Part shown: positions 45,599 through 54,550 of the stretch, one piece after another
Layout of the letters: every line of letters starts with the position of its first letter
Numbering within the stretch: the stretch's first letter is position 1
DNA from: an uncultured bacterium
GTDB taxonomy: Bacteria; Bacillota; Clostridia; Oscillospirales; Oscillospiraceae
Reading direction: 5' to 3'
Length of the DNA: 64,000 nucleotides
NCBI GenBank assembly: GCA_949293245.1
Contig: CASFCS010000026.1
Location: 21,670-85,669, forward strand
Notes under the pieces: generated by a model
The model's database searches: none
Told to the model about the DNA's origin: nothing
The model's input: the letters and a program-made list of their open reading frames with translations, nothing else
Translations under genes and position numbers: made by a program

Positions 45599-47179
45599 TC
45601 ATCCTTGCCGTTGAAATTCCTCCCGAATCTCGTCATAGTACCGCTGCACCGTGGAACGATCCATCTGCAATTCCCTGGCAATCAAGGACTTGCTGGTCAC
45701 GCCAGGGTGTTCCCTCAGATAGGCGGCGATGGCCTTCTTTTTGGGACTTACACCGTCGGGATATTCCGTGCTTGCGCCGGAGCGGAGGGCGGCAATCTCC
45801 GCTTTCATCTCCAGAATCAGTACCTTCAGTTTCTCCTCGCACTCCTCACGGGTCTTGGCATAGACATTCCGGGAGTGCTTTTTTCCGTCCGGCCACACTG
45901 GGGAATAGCGCCCTTCCCAGAGATGTTCCCGCAGCTGGCTGACGCACCCAGTTCCCGGCCTGCGCCGGGGCGGTTCCACCGGCACGAAGTTCTGTTTCTG
46001 GGGTTCATCCGTCTGTTCCTGCATGGGTACCGCTTCTGCTTTTGCAATGCCTTGGTCGATGTTCAGCGCCGCTTTCCTCCGCATCTCGTCGGTGATATGG
46101 GTATAGGTGTTCAGTGTGGTCGCCGAGGAGACATGACCGATGATGGTGGACAGGGTCTTTACATCCATCCCATTCTCCAATGACAGCGTGGCAAATGTGT
46201 GCCGCAAGTCATGAAACCTCACTTTTTTACACCCTGCCCGCTCCAAGATTACTTGCAAGCGCTTTCGGACATAACCAGGGTCGATGGGCTGTTCCGGCTT
46301 GGTACGGGATGGGAACATCAGGTCAGAGAAGATACCCTTTTTGTACTCCGCCAGCAGTTCCACCATGGCAGGCGGCAGGATGATGGTGCGGTTAGCTGCT
46401 TTGGTTTTGGGCTCGCTGATGATGAGCTTGCCGCCCACGGGATAGACCTGCTTGTCGATACGCAGCTTCCCGGTGGTAAAGTCCAGATCATCCCACCGGA
46501 GGGCCAGCAGTTCACCCCGGCGCATGCCGGTGGTCAACTCCAGCAGGAAGAGTTCGTACATCCCCTCCGCCTTAGCCTGGATGAGAAAGCGCTGGATCTC
46601 CTCCTGAGTCAGAATTTTCATCTCCTTACTCTTCATTGGTGGAAGCTTACAGCCCACCGCCGGATTGGAGTGGATCAACTTCTCCTCCACCGCCTTGTCC
46701 AGAGCCATCTGGCATACGGCGTGGCAGCTGCGCACTGAGCGGTCCGCCATACCAGGGCCTCGGCGCTCTACATTGGCTTTTCGCCCGCTCTCCTTCATGC
46801 GCCGGAAGAACTGCTGGAGCTCCGCCTGGGTCAGTTGGTTTAGCGGGATCTCGCCCACCCCTGGAATCAGATGATTATAGATCCACCCTTCATAGCTGAG
46901 CTGGGTTGTCTGCCGGAGCCTGGGTTTGGAGTGATTCTGGTACCAGTAGTCCAGCCAGTCCCGGAAGAGCATGTCGGACCGCACCTGGACAGGGCGGACC
47001 ACCTGGCAGGTGCTTTTCAGCTCCTCCAGCTTTGCGATACATTCCTTCTTGGTTTTTGCCAGTACATTTTTTGTCTTAGGGTTGCCCGCCTCATCGTAGC
47101 CCACCACTACACGGCCCTCCCAGCGGCCGTCCTTGCGCAGGCGGACGGTGCCTTCGCCCTTCTTTCTTTTACCTGCCAT
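45599..47179 (-). CDS. Tyrosine recombinase with an extra C-terminal DNA-binding extension
   Basis: 526 residues, long for the family. An AP2-like arm-binding domain (about 8-58: RKDGRWEGRVVVGYD, AKTKKECIAKLEEL) is followed by the core-binding helices. The catalytic domain has Arg220 (TGMRRGE), His323/Arg326 (HDLRH), His349 (GH) and nucleophile Tyr359 (NTYTH). After 380 comes a linker and a second AP2-like copy (about 417-462: WEGRYSPVWPDGKKHSRNVY, AKTREECEEKL). A helix-turn-helix follows (about 480-520: VTSKSLIARELQMDRSTVQRYY). It starts 4 bp after the other integrase, behind GAGGTGAGCGT. The extension may be a fused regulator. Confidence 0.9.
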   Translation of the reverse strand: MAGKRKKGEGTVRLRKDGRWEGRVVVGYDEAGNPKTKNVLAKTKKECIAKLEELKSTCQVVRPVQVRSDMLFRDWLDYWYQNHSKPRLRQTTQLSYEGWIYNHLIPGVGEIPLNQLTQAELQQFFRRMKESGRKANVERRGPGMADRSVRSCHAVCQMALDKAVEEKLIHSNPAVGCKLPPMKSKEMKILTQEEIQRFLIQAKAEGMYELFLLELTTGMRRGELLALRWDDLDFTTGKLRIDKQVYPVGGKLIISEPKTKAANRTIILPPAMVELLAEYKKGIFSDLMFPSRTKPEQPIDPGYVRKRLQVILERAGCKKVRFHDLRHTFATLSLENGMDVKTLSTIIGHVSSATTLNTYTHITDEMRRKAALNIDQGIAKAEAVPMQEQTDEPQKQNFVPVEPPRRRPGTGCVSQLREHLWEGRYSPVWPDGKKHSRNVYAKTREECEEKLKVLILEMKAEIAALRSGASTEYPDGVSPKKKAIAAYLREHPGVTSKSLIARELQMDRSTVQRYYDEIREEFQRQG

Positions 47180-47183
47180 ACGC

Positions 47184-48341
47184 TCACCTCACCATGATGT
47201 TTTCCATGAAGCCGCCCACGATCTCACTGGCCCGCTTCTGCATATCGCCTGTCACATGGGTGTAGGTATCCAGAGTGAAGGAAGCCTGGGTATGGCCCAG
47301 AATTCCCGATAGAGTCTTGGCATCCACTCCGCTGGCCAGGGCGTGGGTAGCAAATGTGTGCCGGAGATCATGAAACCGGATGCTGGGCAATCCGACCTTT
47401 TGCAGCAGTGTTTTCAAATGATTGTACGCAGCGTTAGGGCTGGTGGGCTGCTCCGGCTGAAGTGGATTTGGGAAGATCCACTGGGAGTAAGATCTTTTCT
47501 TTCTCTGAACCAGAAGCTGGGCTGTGCTTGGCGGCAGGGTGATAGTTCGCTTTCCTGTGCCCGTCTTGGTTTCTCCGGCGACCATCCTGCCGCCCCTTTG
47601 GACATGGAGGGTCCTGCGGATGGAGAGCGTCCCATGGGCCTCGTCGAAGTCACTCCACATGAGACCGCAGATCTCACCACGCCGCAGACCAGTGGTCAGC
47701 TCGGTGTAGAAGAAGTCGTGCCACACTCCGTCCTGCCGGATCACTTCCATGAAGCGCTCCATCTGGGCATCGTTGAGGATTTGCTTGGGAGCTGTTTTCT
47801 TCTTGGGCAGGGTGATACCCTCCGTAGGATTTCGGGCAATGAGATTTTCCCGCACCGCTGCATCCATGGCTTGGTGGAATACCCCATGGATGCGGCGGAT
47901 CGTTGCGCCGGACAGTTGGTGTCCATGCTCCGGGTGAAACTCCTTCCGACCGTTTCTCTGGAGTTCCCGATACAGCTTCTGGACATCCTCTCGGGTGATT
48001 TTTCCTACCGGCTTGTCTCCCAGGTGGGGCTTGATATTGCGCTCGATGTAACCTCGGTAGCCTTCCAAGGTAGAAGGCCGCACCGAAGGAGCAGCGTACT
48101 CCTCCAGCCAGCGATCCAGCCACTGCCCCAGAGGCATTTTGCTGTTCTCGTTCAGATCCACATCCCGGTATTCCTCGATGCTCTGGTGCAGCTTTTTCAA
48201 CAGTTCTCTCTGCGTCTTGGCCGACACATAGCGGAAGATCGGTTCACCGCTATCCTTGTGACCGATGACGATGCGGCCCTCCCAGCGGCCATCCTCCCGC
48301 TTTCGCACCATGCCGTCACCAGATGGTCTTCTCTTTCCCAT
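47184..48341 (-). CDS. Tyrosine recombinase (integrase)
   Basis: 385 residues with an AP2-like N-terminal domain (KREDGRWEGRIVIGHKD), a SAM-like core-binding domain and a catalytic domain carrying TGLRRGE, HDLRHTFATH, LGHT and DTYTH. All five catalytic residues are present. It is typical of integrases from clostridial integrative elements. The ATG follows GAGAGGAGGAATAACATT, a site lying inside the end of the DUF6809 gene. It forms an operon with DUF6809 upstream and the second recombinase downstream. Confidence 0.93.
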   Translation of the reverse strand: MGKRRPSGDGMVRKREDGRWEGRIVIGHKDSGEPIFRYVSAKTQRELLKKLHQSIEEYRDVDLNENSKMPLGQWLDRWLEEYAAPSVRPSTLEGYRGYIERNIKPHLGDKPVGKITREDVQKLYRELQRNGRKEFHPEHGHQLSGATIRRIHGVFHQAMDAAVRENLIARNPTEGITLPKKKTAPKQILNDAQMERFMEVIRQDGVWHDFFYTELTTGLRRGEICGLMWSDFDEAHGTLSIRRTLHVQRGGRMVAGETKTGTGKRTITLPPSTAQLLVQRKKRSYSQWIFPNPLQPEQPTSPNAAYNHLKTLLQKVGLPSIRFHDLRHTFATHALASGVDAKTLSGILGHTQASFTLDTYTHVTGDMQKRASEIVGGFMENIMVR

Positions 48342-48345
48342 AATG

Positions 48346-48651
48346 TTATTCCTCCTCTCTCATTTGTCGGCACGCCCGGTCTGTCTCCTCCTCGTCGAAG
48401 GAGTACAGACCGTCTGCCTCCAGTTCTTTGCTCAGTCCCCAGGCCAGTTTGAACCCGGCGGTGAAGCTGGCCAGGGAAATTGTTTCTTTCAATAAGTTCT
48501 GCATGTCCACCAGATGCATCAGCCTGCGCCGCTGCATCTTGTCCAGGCAGTCCCGCACTTCCTGGCGGGTGTCCTCAATGTCTGCTTCCAATTCTGATAC
48601 ATCCGGTTCCCGGAAGAACCGCTGATGCAATGCCCTCATGTAGTCGTTCAT
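48346..48651 (-). CDS. DUF6809 family protein
   Basis: A 101-residue, charged helical protein (EADIEDTRQEVRDCLDK, LMHLVDMQNLLKETI) with an acidic end (DEEETDRACRQMREEE). This matches DUF6809 proteins commonly found beside integrases in clostridial mobile elements. Function unknown. The ATG is preceded by TAGGAGGCGG. First gene of the integrase operon. Confidence 0.8.
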   Translation of the reverse strand: MNDYMRALHQRFFREPDVSELEADIEDTRQEVRDCLDKMQRRRLMHLVDMQNLLKETISLASFTAGFKLAWGLSKELEADGLYSFDEEETDRACRQMREEE

Positions 48652-49136
48652 GTATGCCGCCTCCTATCAGCAACACACCATACCGAACTACGCAGAGAAT
48701 AGCCAGGGGCCTCGACCACAATTATCAAACTGTTATCAAATTCCCCAGCCTCTTTTCATTGGTAATAGTGTGCTATTTTTTACGCTGTCAGCATCACAGA
48801 GGACAAGCAGTTTTTACGGGCTTTGCCGTGAGTTATACCGGCGTTTTTCATGGGTGTCACCGCTGAAAACCCTGTCACACCGGGCATTGCCGGTTCCATA
48901 GGGTCCAACGGCGTGTTTCATCGGTTCATTTGTCCCCGGTGCAGAAATCCTGAAACTGCCCGCACTGCGGGCAGAAGTGGGCGAGCCGGGGGCGGCTTGT
49001 CCCCGGCTCTTTCTCCTGCTTTTTCTTTCGTCCCCGCCTTGCGCTCTGATTTAGGCCGACAGTGGCCCAAATTCGCTTTGAAAGCCCCAGGTGTGGCAGG
49101 GACTCTGCCCTGCCCCGAAGGAGGGCACACAGCCCC
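48652..49136. other. Non-coding 485-bp region upstream of the integrase operon
   Basis: I see no convincing gene. TGTCAC occurs twice, at 48855-48860 and 48873-48878, inside an imperfect palindrome. ATCAAA/ATCAAATT repeats lie near 48725-48740. Small palindromes (GCCCGCACTGCGGGC near 48960) also occur. The minus strand here would contain the integrase promoter and possibly regulator binding sites. Short frames on both strands look like chance. Confidence 0.4.
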
Positions 49137-49814
49137 TCACAGCGGGACACACAGGGTGTTCTCTGCGTTCCATCCCAAGCGTTTCTGCGCCTGATCTCGT
49201 TTCTGCTGTTCCTCCAATCGAAGCATCTGCTTCTGGTAGCAATGATCCATCGCCATTTGAATTGGCAGGATGGTGTACTGGTTGTTGCCGTTCCACTTCA
49301 TGCCGTGGTCATCAATATAGCTGGTGTTCTCAACAGCGATAAGCCGCTGATCCTCCAGCTTTGTGATGTGCTTCATCACCGTGGCCGCTGAGAGATGTAC
49401 TGCCGCGGCAATCGTGCGGCAGCTGGGATGGCACTGATGAGTTCTGCGATTTTCGCAATAGAGCAGGTAGGCGTAGACAGTGATGGCTCCGTGACCGATG
49501 TTCAGGAAAAACAACTCATTGGGCAGAGAGAAAAAGTTCTTACTGTTGCTTTCGAGTATCGGGACCATGTGCTGATCCAGTAGACCGCGACGGTTCAGTT
49601 CAGAAAGCTGCTTCACGGCCATGTCCTTGCTCATGTGCAGTTGTGATGCGATTTCATCCGCACTGGGCGAGGCATCTTTGTTGCAGTGGACATGCAGGAA
49701 GCAGAGATAGGCAAGGATGACAAATCCCTGCGACTTCAGTTCCCATTTCCAGACATCATTCGGAATTGAGAAACGGTGTCGCTTTGGATCGGGCTGATAG
49801 GAGAAGAAATTCAT
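49137..49814 (-). CDS. Double winged-helix DNA-binding protein of a mobile element
   Basis: 225 residues. Two consecutive wHTH domains, about 20-80 (ASPSADEIASQLHMSKDMAVKQ) and 105-165 (SCRTIAAAVHLSAATVMKHI), with a charged C-terminal tail (LRLEEQQKRDQAQKRL). This resembles replication-initiator or regulator proteins of conjugative elements, without a clear catalytic part. The ATG is behind GGGAGGAGG and overlaps the stop of the excisionase-like gene by 4 nt (ATGA). The 12-codon upstream extension of the frame lies in that gene. Confidence 0.8.
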   Translation of the reverse strand: MNFFSYQPDPKRHRFSIPNDVWKWELKSQGFVILAYLCFLHVHCNKDASPSADEIASQLHMSKDMAVKQLSELNRRGLLDQHMVPILESNSKNFFSLPNELFFLNIGHGAITVYAYLLYCENRRTHQCHPSCRTIAAAVHLSAATVMKHITKLEDQRLIAVENTSYIDDHGMKWNGNNQYTILPIQMAMDHCYQKQMLRLEEQQKRDQAQKRLGWNAENTLCVPL

Positions 49815-50026
49815 TTGTGCACACCTCCTCCCGTATGCTCCTCCACCCACTGCATGAACTTTTCTTTCGGCACCACCATGCGGTTGCCGACACGCAGCAC
49901 CGGGAAGTCTGGTTGGTGCATCAGTTCATACCCGCTGGACGGCGATACGCCCAGCACCTTCGCCACCAATTCCGAATTGAGAAACAGTGGCAGCTCGTCG
50001 TAACTTTTGTAGACAGATTCTTTCAT
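49811..50026 (-). CDS. Excisionase-like helix-turn-helix protein
   Basis: 71 residues, MerR-type/excisionase wHTH: FLNSELVAKVLGVSPSSGYEL, then VLRVGNRMVVPKEKFMQWVEEH. Such small proteins act as Xis directionality factors or regulators in integrative elements. It lies directly behind a terminator-like hairpin and its own GGAGAATCTGA site. It is translationally coupled to the double-wHTH gene. Confidence 0.85.
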   Translation of the reverse strand: MKESVYKSYDELPLFLNSELVAKVLGVSPSSGYELMHQPDFPVLRVGNRMVVPKEKFMQWVEEHTGGGVHK

Positions 50027-50042
50027 TCAGATTCTCCTTTAC

Positions 50043-50080
50043 AAAAAAGTAAGGACATCAGCGGCGGTACTGATGTCCTT
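50043..50080 (-). promoter_or_regulatory. Attenuator-like hairpin before the excisionase-like gene
   Basis: An 11-bp stem (50080-50070 with 50061-50051 on the minus strand) is followed on that strand by a T6 run (50048-50043) and then the ribosome-binding site 5 nt later. It would terminate or attenuate transcription into the excisionase-like gene. Confidence 0.65.
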
Positions 50081-50175
50081 CTGCTTGTATTGTGTCGGAG
50101 ATTTTGATAGACTGAGAAAAAGGTGTGACCATTTATTTTTTAGGTGGGACAATTTTAAGAGGGGGTGGAGCTCGT

Positions 50176-51399
50176 ATGTATGGAGAGATCGTATTTTATA
50201 CCCACGGCAGCACGATTGAGTACGGCGGCGAAATCTTTCCGGCAGGTGAATTGACTGCTGACATATTGAACTTTGCTCCCGAGGACTATCCCCCCATCCA
50301 ACGTCTTTTGGACCGAATGAAAGAGTTATCCAAGCAGTATGAGGACACATTGGATCGCGGCGTATGGTGGGAGTTGAACAACCAGTTAATCGAACTGCGC
50401 AGTCAGTTGATGCGATATCGGGTGTTTCAGATCCTGCTGAAAGAAGATGATCGGTTTCTCAACGAAACCCAGCAATACACGGAGAGCTACTCCTTTTTCA
50501 CCGACGAGGAAATGGATGAGCAGGAGTGCTCCAACGATCGGTGGTTGGAGATGTACCGGCAGAAGGAAGAGGAGGGCTGGACGCCGCCTTTTCTTCTCAT
50601 CATAGATGGCGGCCGTGAGGACAAGTGGCGGTACTACAAGTTGCAGATGGCCCGCTACCGGCGATACATCGACGATGTTATCGTGTTCAATCCCACCATC
50701 CATAACTTCATCAACTTTCTCCTCTCCAAATTGAAACGGAACTCCCCGGAAGAGTACGCCGCCGCACTGTATCAGTTTTATAACGATGAGCGTCTTGTAG
50801 AGAAACTGATCGTGAACCCCACCAGCCTGGAGCGCCCCTTCTACCAGAAGTACGATCCCTGCGTGGTGAGTTATCTGCCCAGGGAACTGCCCGACGGAAC
50901 TTTCGCCATCGCACAGGAGCACACAACCGACAGTTTGCAGATGCTGCTGAAAGCCGACTTCATGACAGCGCTGAACGCCGGATATAACATTCGCCGCTGC
51001 ATTGTCTGCAAAAAATACTTCCTGGTTCGCAGCGGCGTCCATGCCCTCTACTGTGAGGGACGCTGTCCGTTGGATGAGCGCTTCACCTGCAGGCAGTATG
51101 GCAGTTACGAGATCCAGAAGGAACTGGCCCGGGATGTACCGAAAATCAGGGCCAAGATCACCGCTTTCAACCGCATCCGGAAGGACTATCAGCGGGGAGC
51201 CATTACGGAAGAAGAGATGCGGCAGCTGAAGGACGCTGTGCGGGACAAACTGTTTGACGCACTGAGCAGTCCCGACATCTCCAATGAGGACTTCAAGCAG
51301 TCAATTTCCTCCGAACGCCTCTATCCGCTTTTCGGTATCGCCCGTCAGGCCAATCCCCGAGGCCGTCCCCGCAAAGTGAAGGACGGTGACGACGCATGA
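50176..51399 (+). CDS. DUF6076 domain protein
   Basis: 407 residues, soluble, no signal peptide. The C-terminal third has a zinc-finger-like cluster (CIVCKKYF, YCEGRC, then a further Cys) typical of DUF6076 proteins of clostridial mobile elements; the region ends in a basic tail (RGRPRKVK). Function unknown. The ATG 50176 follows GGGGGTGGAGCTCGT; an upstream in-frame ATG lacks a site. It overlaps the sigma-factor-like gene by 4 nt (ATGA). Confidence 0.82.
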   Translation: MYGEIVFYTHGSTIEYGGEIFPAGELTADILNFAPEDYPPIQRLLDRMKELSKQYEDTLDRGVWWELNNQLIELRSQLMRYRVFQILLKEDDRFLNETQQYTESYSFFTDEEMDEQECSNDRWLEMYRQKEEEGWTPPFLLIIDGGREDKWRYYKLQMARYRRYIDDVIVFNPTIHNFINFLLSKLKRNSPEEYAAALYQFYNDERLVEKLIVNPTSLERPFYQKYDPCVVSYLPRELPDGTFAIAQEHTTDSLQMLLKADFMTALNAGYNIRRCIVCKKYFLVRSGVHALYCEGRCPLDERFTCRQYGSYEIQKELARDVPKIRAKITAFNRIRKDYQRGAITEEEMRQLKDAVRDKLFDALSSPDISNEDFKQSISSERLYPLFGIARQANPRGRPRKVKDGDDA

Positions 51400-52230
51400 C
51401 CAACGAGGAACTGTTAGAGTGGATCGCCAACGGTGAAGAGGCGGCTCTGACCAAACTGTGCTTGGTAAACACAGGCCTGGTCAAGGATCGTGCTTGGTCG
51501 ATTGCCCGCCAGTATCACTGCCTGCGGCAAACCAAATACGGCGGCCTGAGCGATTACGCAAAAGAAACGCTCTCCGAACTGGAGAGCGTGGGAAAACTGA
51601 CGCTGGTGGAGTGCGTTCGGGCTGGTGGCTATGATCCCGAGAAAGGCCGGTTTACTACTTACATCACTCCGTTTCTGGACGGAGCCATGCGGCGGCATCT
51701 GGAACGCAGCATGGGGACGCTTGCGCTGGATCGGGACAGTATGGGGCTGGTGCGAAAGGCGCAGCGCCTTTATTATCAGGAAGGAACCCAGTGAGATCTG
51801 TGTGTCCCTTGGCATTCCTTTCCGTGCTGTCGCCAGAGCGATTACCTATCCCACACATTTTTTCTCTGTCTATGACCTGCAGAGTACAGAAGATGGCAAC
51901 GATATTTTTGAGTGGCTGGCATCAACTCGACTATCCGGATCTGCAGAAGATGCGGTGATCCACATGGTGACTATGGAATGCCTGCGGGAAGAGTTTTTGC
52001 AGCTTTCCAAAAAAGACCAGGATATCTTGGGGCGGTACTTCGGCGTGTGCGGTTTTCCTAAGTCAGACCTGCGGGAGATCGCCATGCGAAACCTGATGAA
52101 AGAATCCGGGGTGGAGAAAGCCAAAGATCAGGCGGTGGAACGACTGCGCGATCTGTGTCTGGATAGCCTTGCGTGGAAACTTCGCCGGGCCAGACGGATG
52201 ATAGAGAGGGCAGTACAGTTTGGGGCATAG
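51396..52230 (+). pseudogene. Sigma-70-like factor, frameshifted
   Basis: The first frame (51396-51794) begins MTNEELLEWIANGEEAALTK and contains a region 2-like part (GRFTTYITPFLDGAMRRHLE). It ends after YYQEG at a CCC run (51787-51789). The second half continues one frame over from about 51790 to 52230: SEICVSLGIPFRAVARAI, then a region 4-like end (LREIAMRNLMKESGVEKAKDQAVERLRDL). Removing one C, or adding two, restores a single protein of about 277 residues. This is either real decay or a homopolymer error. It is coupled to DUF6076. Confidence 0.78.
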
Positions 52231-52339
52231 ATATAGATTCCATAGTTTCCCCATTCCTATATTTCTTAGGAGTATACTGACTTTCCTTGTGTGCCTATGG
52301 TAAAGGAAAAGCAATATTTTATAGGGAGGAGGTATTGTA

Positions 52340-53806
52340 GTGGAGAACAAACCCGCATGGTTGCACATTTTTTCTGATGGAATCCCCGGGGAACTGCTAT
52401 TGGTGCTTACGCTTTTGATTTGGGCTATTTTTGCTATGATCTTGTTTTCCAACGCAAAAAGCCGGCTAAATATTTGGTGTTTCTACAGTGGGATGCTGTT
52501 CAGCGTAGGAGCGCTAAAGGAATATCTATTTTATACTCTGGGTCCCGTTCTTATTGATAGTGGGATTTGGACCAGCGGCTTTTCAGAGACACTATATTCA
52601 CTCCTCAGTGCAGTGTTTTACTATCTGTCCATGCCGGCGGTATTGATTTTCTGTTTATACTTTCACCATTTGGACCAAACTCATCCCCAGCGTTTTCGTT
52701 GCCTGCAGATGCTGGTGTTCCTTCCGGGTTTCCTGCTTGCCGTAGTATTTCCCTGCACAAAGACGATTTCTTTCCAGCACGACACCGTCTTTTGCCTGAC
52801 AGTCGGAATCTATAACTGGTGCTACGGACTGATCGGCACCGGGATTATCCTTCATGCGTTATTGGAAGAACGAATGAGCGCCCATTATCACCAGCGCAGA
52901 CTGGCGGCGGCCAGTCTGCTGGTCCCGCTGTGGTTCTGGCTGGTGTCTGCCTTTCCCTATCACGCCTTGGGTATCCCAAATCTCAGTAAGCTCTGGCAGG
53001 TCAATCTGATCGTGGTGCTGTTTGTCCTACTATACTTCCTGTATCATGCCTTTCGGGACGGTATCTGGGGGATTCGCTTTCGCAGGGAAACCTACGACTG
53101 GAACAGCGGAAACCGAGTCCTGCAGAAGAATGCTCAGTATGTGGGGCACGCATTGAAAAACGATTTATCAAAAATTGAGTGGTGTATAGATTTTTTAGCT
53201 GCGCAGGGAGTATCCTCCAGAGAGGTGGATATTCTCCGTCGATCTGCTGCCCATCTCAAGCAGTTTATCAGCCGAACGCAGCTCTACTCCGAAAAAATCT
53301 CTCTTCTTTCAGAAGCATGTGACATTTCGGAACTTCTCTACGGTTTGGTAGATGAATTTAATGTTTCTTCCGAAAAGATGGGAAGCGTTCGTGTTTCCGA
53401 ATGTGACTCTCAGCCGTTGGTGTGTGATCCGGCCCACGTGGAGGAAGTCTTACGGAATTTAATCGCCAATGGCCTGGATGCTGCAGGCAAGAAGGGCGAG
53501 GTGACGCTCTCTTATCAAAACCTCTCCCGCAAGCGATATGCAATGATTACGGTAGCGGATAACGGTTGTGGAATGGATACAAAGAAGGTCAATCAAATTT
53601 TTGAGCCATATTATACAACAAAAACAGGAGGAAATAATCTCGGTCTGGGCCTCTATTACTGCTGGAATGTCATGAGCGCCCACGGCGGCAGCATTCGGGT
53701 GACATCCGAACCAGGGCAAGGCAGTACATTCTTACTTCTCTTCCCAGTAAAGAAAAAAAGGAGGTCGGATGATGGAACCAATCCGGATTTTGGTGGTAGA
53801 AGATGA
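52340..53806 (+). CDS. Membrane sensor histidine kinase
   Basis: 488 residues. Seven hydrophobic segments occupy about 1-235 (7TM-like sensor without an obvious extracellular domain). The H-box is YVGH270ALKNDLSK. The HATPase domain has NLIANGLDAAG (N box), DNGCGM (G1), IFEPYYTTK (F) and GLGLYYC (G2). It autophosphorylates at His270 and hands phosphate to the adjacent response regulator, whose gene overlaps its end by 35 nt. Start GTG behind GGGAGGAGG. Stimulus unknown; location suggests control of the downstream LRR/SLH surface protein. Confidence 0.9.
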   Translation: MENKPAWLHIFSDGIPGELLLVLTLLIWAIFAMILFSNAKSRLNIWCFYSGMLFSVGALKEYLFYTLGPVLIDSGIWTSGFSETLYSLLSAVFYYLSMPAVLIFCLYFHHLDQTHPQRFRCLQMLVFLPGFLLAVVFPCTKTISFQHDTVFCLTVGIYNWCYGLIGTGIILHALLEERMSAHYHQRRLAAASLLVPLWFWLVSAFPYHALGIPNLSKLWQVNLIVVLFVLLYFLYHAFRDGIWGIRFRRETYDWNSGNRVLQKNAQYVGHALKNDLSKIEWCIDFLAAQGVSSREVDILRRSAAHLKQFISRTQLYSEKISLLSEACDISELLYGLVDEFNVSSEKMGSVRVSECDSQPLVCDPAHVEEVLRNLIANGLDAAGKKGEVTLSYQNLSRKRYAMITVADNGCGMDTKKVNQIFEPYYTTKTGGNNLGLGLYYCWNVMSAHGGSIRVTSEPGQGSTFLLLFPVKKKRRSDDGTNPDFGGRR

Positions 53807-54392
53807 TCCTGATTTTCAATATTTGATTCAGCAGAGTCTGTCAGAACATTCCGATTTTTCGTTGATAGCCTGCTGTCAGGATGGCGAAAGCGCCTTCCTG
53901 GCAGCGGTACGGGAACGACCTGATGTTGTCTTAATGGATCTGGCGCTGCCAACAGACCCCGTAGAGGGAGTGATGGCAGCCCGGCGTATTCGGCTGGAGA
54001 CTCGGGCAAAGGTAATCCTGCTTACCTCCTATGAGGAGCCGGAAACCGTGGTAAGGGCCAGTGTGGAGGCCTTTGCCTCCGCCTATGTGTTAAAGAGTCA
54101 ATTTCCTCTGTTGGTGCCTACCATCCGGGAGACCGCTCGGGGCGTGACACCTCAGTCCCATTTGATCTGCTCCGCACTGCTGAAAAATCTGACTCCAGCG
54201 GAGATGTCTGTGTTCCGGTATATGCTTGGAACACCAGTTACACTCCGCTCCTCGGAAAAAACCATTGCCAATCAGCAGACCAGCGTGCTCCATAAGTTGG
54301 GGCTTCAGAATAAGCAGCAGTTACGTCATGTTTTCGCCGCCTATTTCCCTCAGATAGCGGAAGCAACCGGACAATTCTATCAAAAGCGTTAG
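53772..54392 (+). CDS. LuxR/NarL-type response regulator
   Basis: 206 residues. Receiver domain 1-120 with acidic pocket Glu10-Asp11-Asp12, phospho-acceptor Asp56 (VVLMDLALP), a conserved Thr/Ser (LLTSYEE) and Lys (YVLKS). The C-terminal LuxR-type helix-turn-helix reads LTPAEMSVFRYM and EKTIANQQTSVLHKLGL. The start at 53772 has better spacing to AAGGAGG than the adjacent ATG at 53769. It overlaps the kinase gene and precedes the surface protein gene. Confidence 0.9.
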   Translation: MEPIRILVVEDDPDFQYLIQQSLSEHSDFSLIACCQDGESAFLAAVRERPDVVLMDLALPTDPVEGVMAARRIRLETRAKVILLTSYEEPETVVRASVEAFASAYVLKSQFPLLVPTIRETARGVTPQSHLICSALLKNLTPAEMSVFRYMLGTPVTLRSSEKTIANQQTSVLHKLGLQNKQQLRHVFAAYFPQIAEATGQFYQKR

Positions 54393-54466
54393 CAGCCTCC
54401 ACCCTTCTGCGTGGAGGCTGCTCCCATGTTTCTTGGGAACAAAAGAAAAGCGGGCGATGATATAAT
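54391..54466 (+). promoter_or_regulatory. Hairpin after the regulator and extended -10 promoter for the surface protein
   Basis: A 12-bp stem (54391-54402 with 54411-54422) begins at the regulator stop but lacks a T-run. TGATATAAT at 54458-54466 is an extended -10 without a good -35, which would fit an activator-dependent promoter. Confidence 0.5.
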
Positions 54467-54550
54467 GAACGCAACCACAGAAAAACTTTGGCAATTTCCT
54501 GCAAAAATAAATGGTAATATTTACATAAAAATATTGAGGGAGGAGAGAAT

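Noticed and set aside
48918..49150. Small minus-strand frames of 70-74 codons
   Set aside because: Pro/Arg/Gly-rich composition, two overlapping frames of equal quality and no family resemblance.
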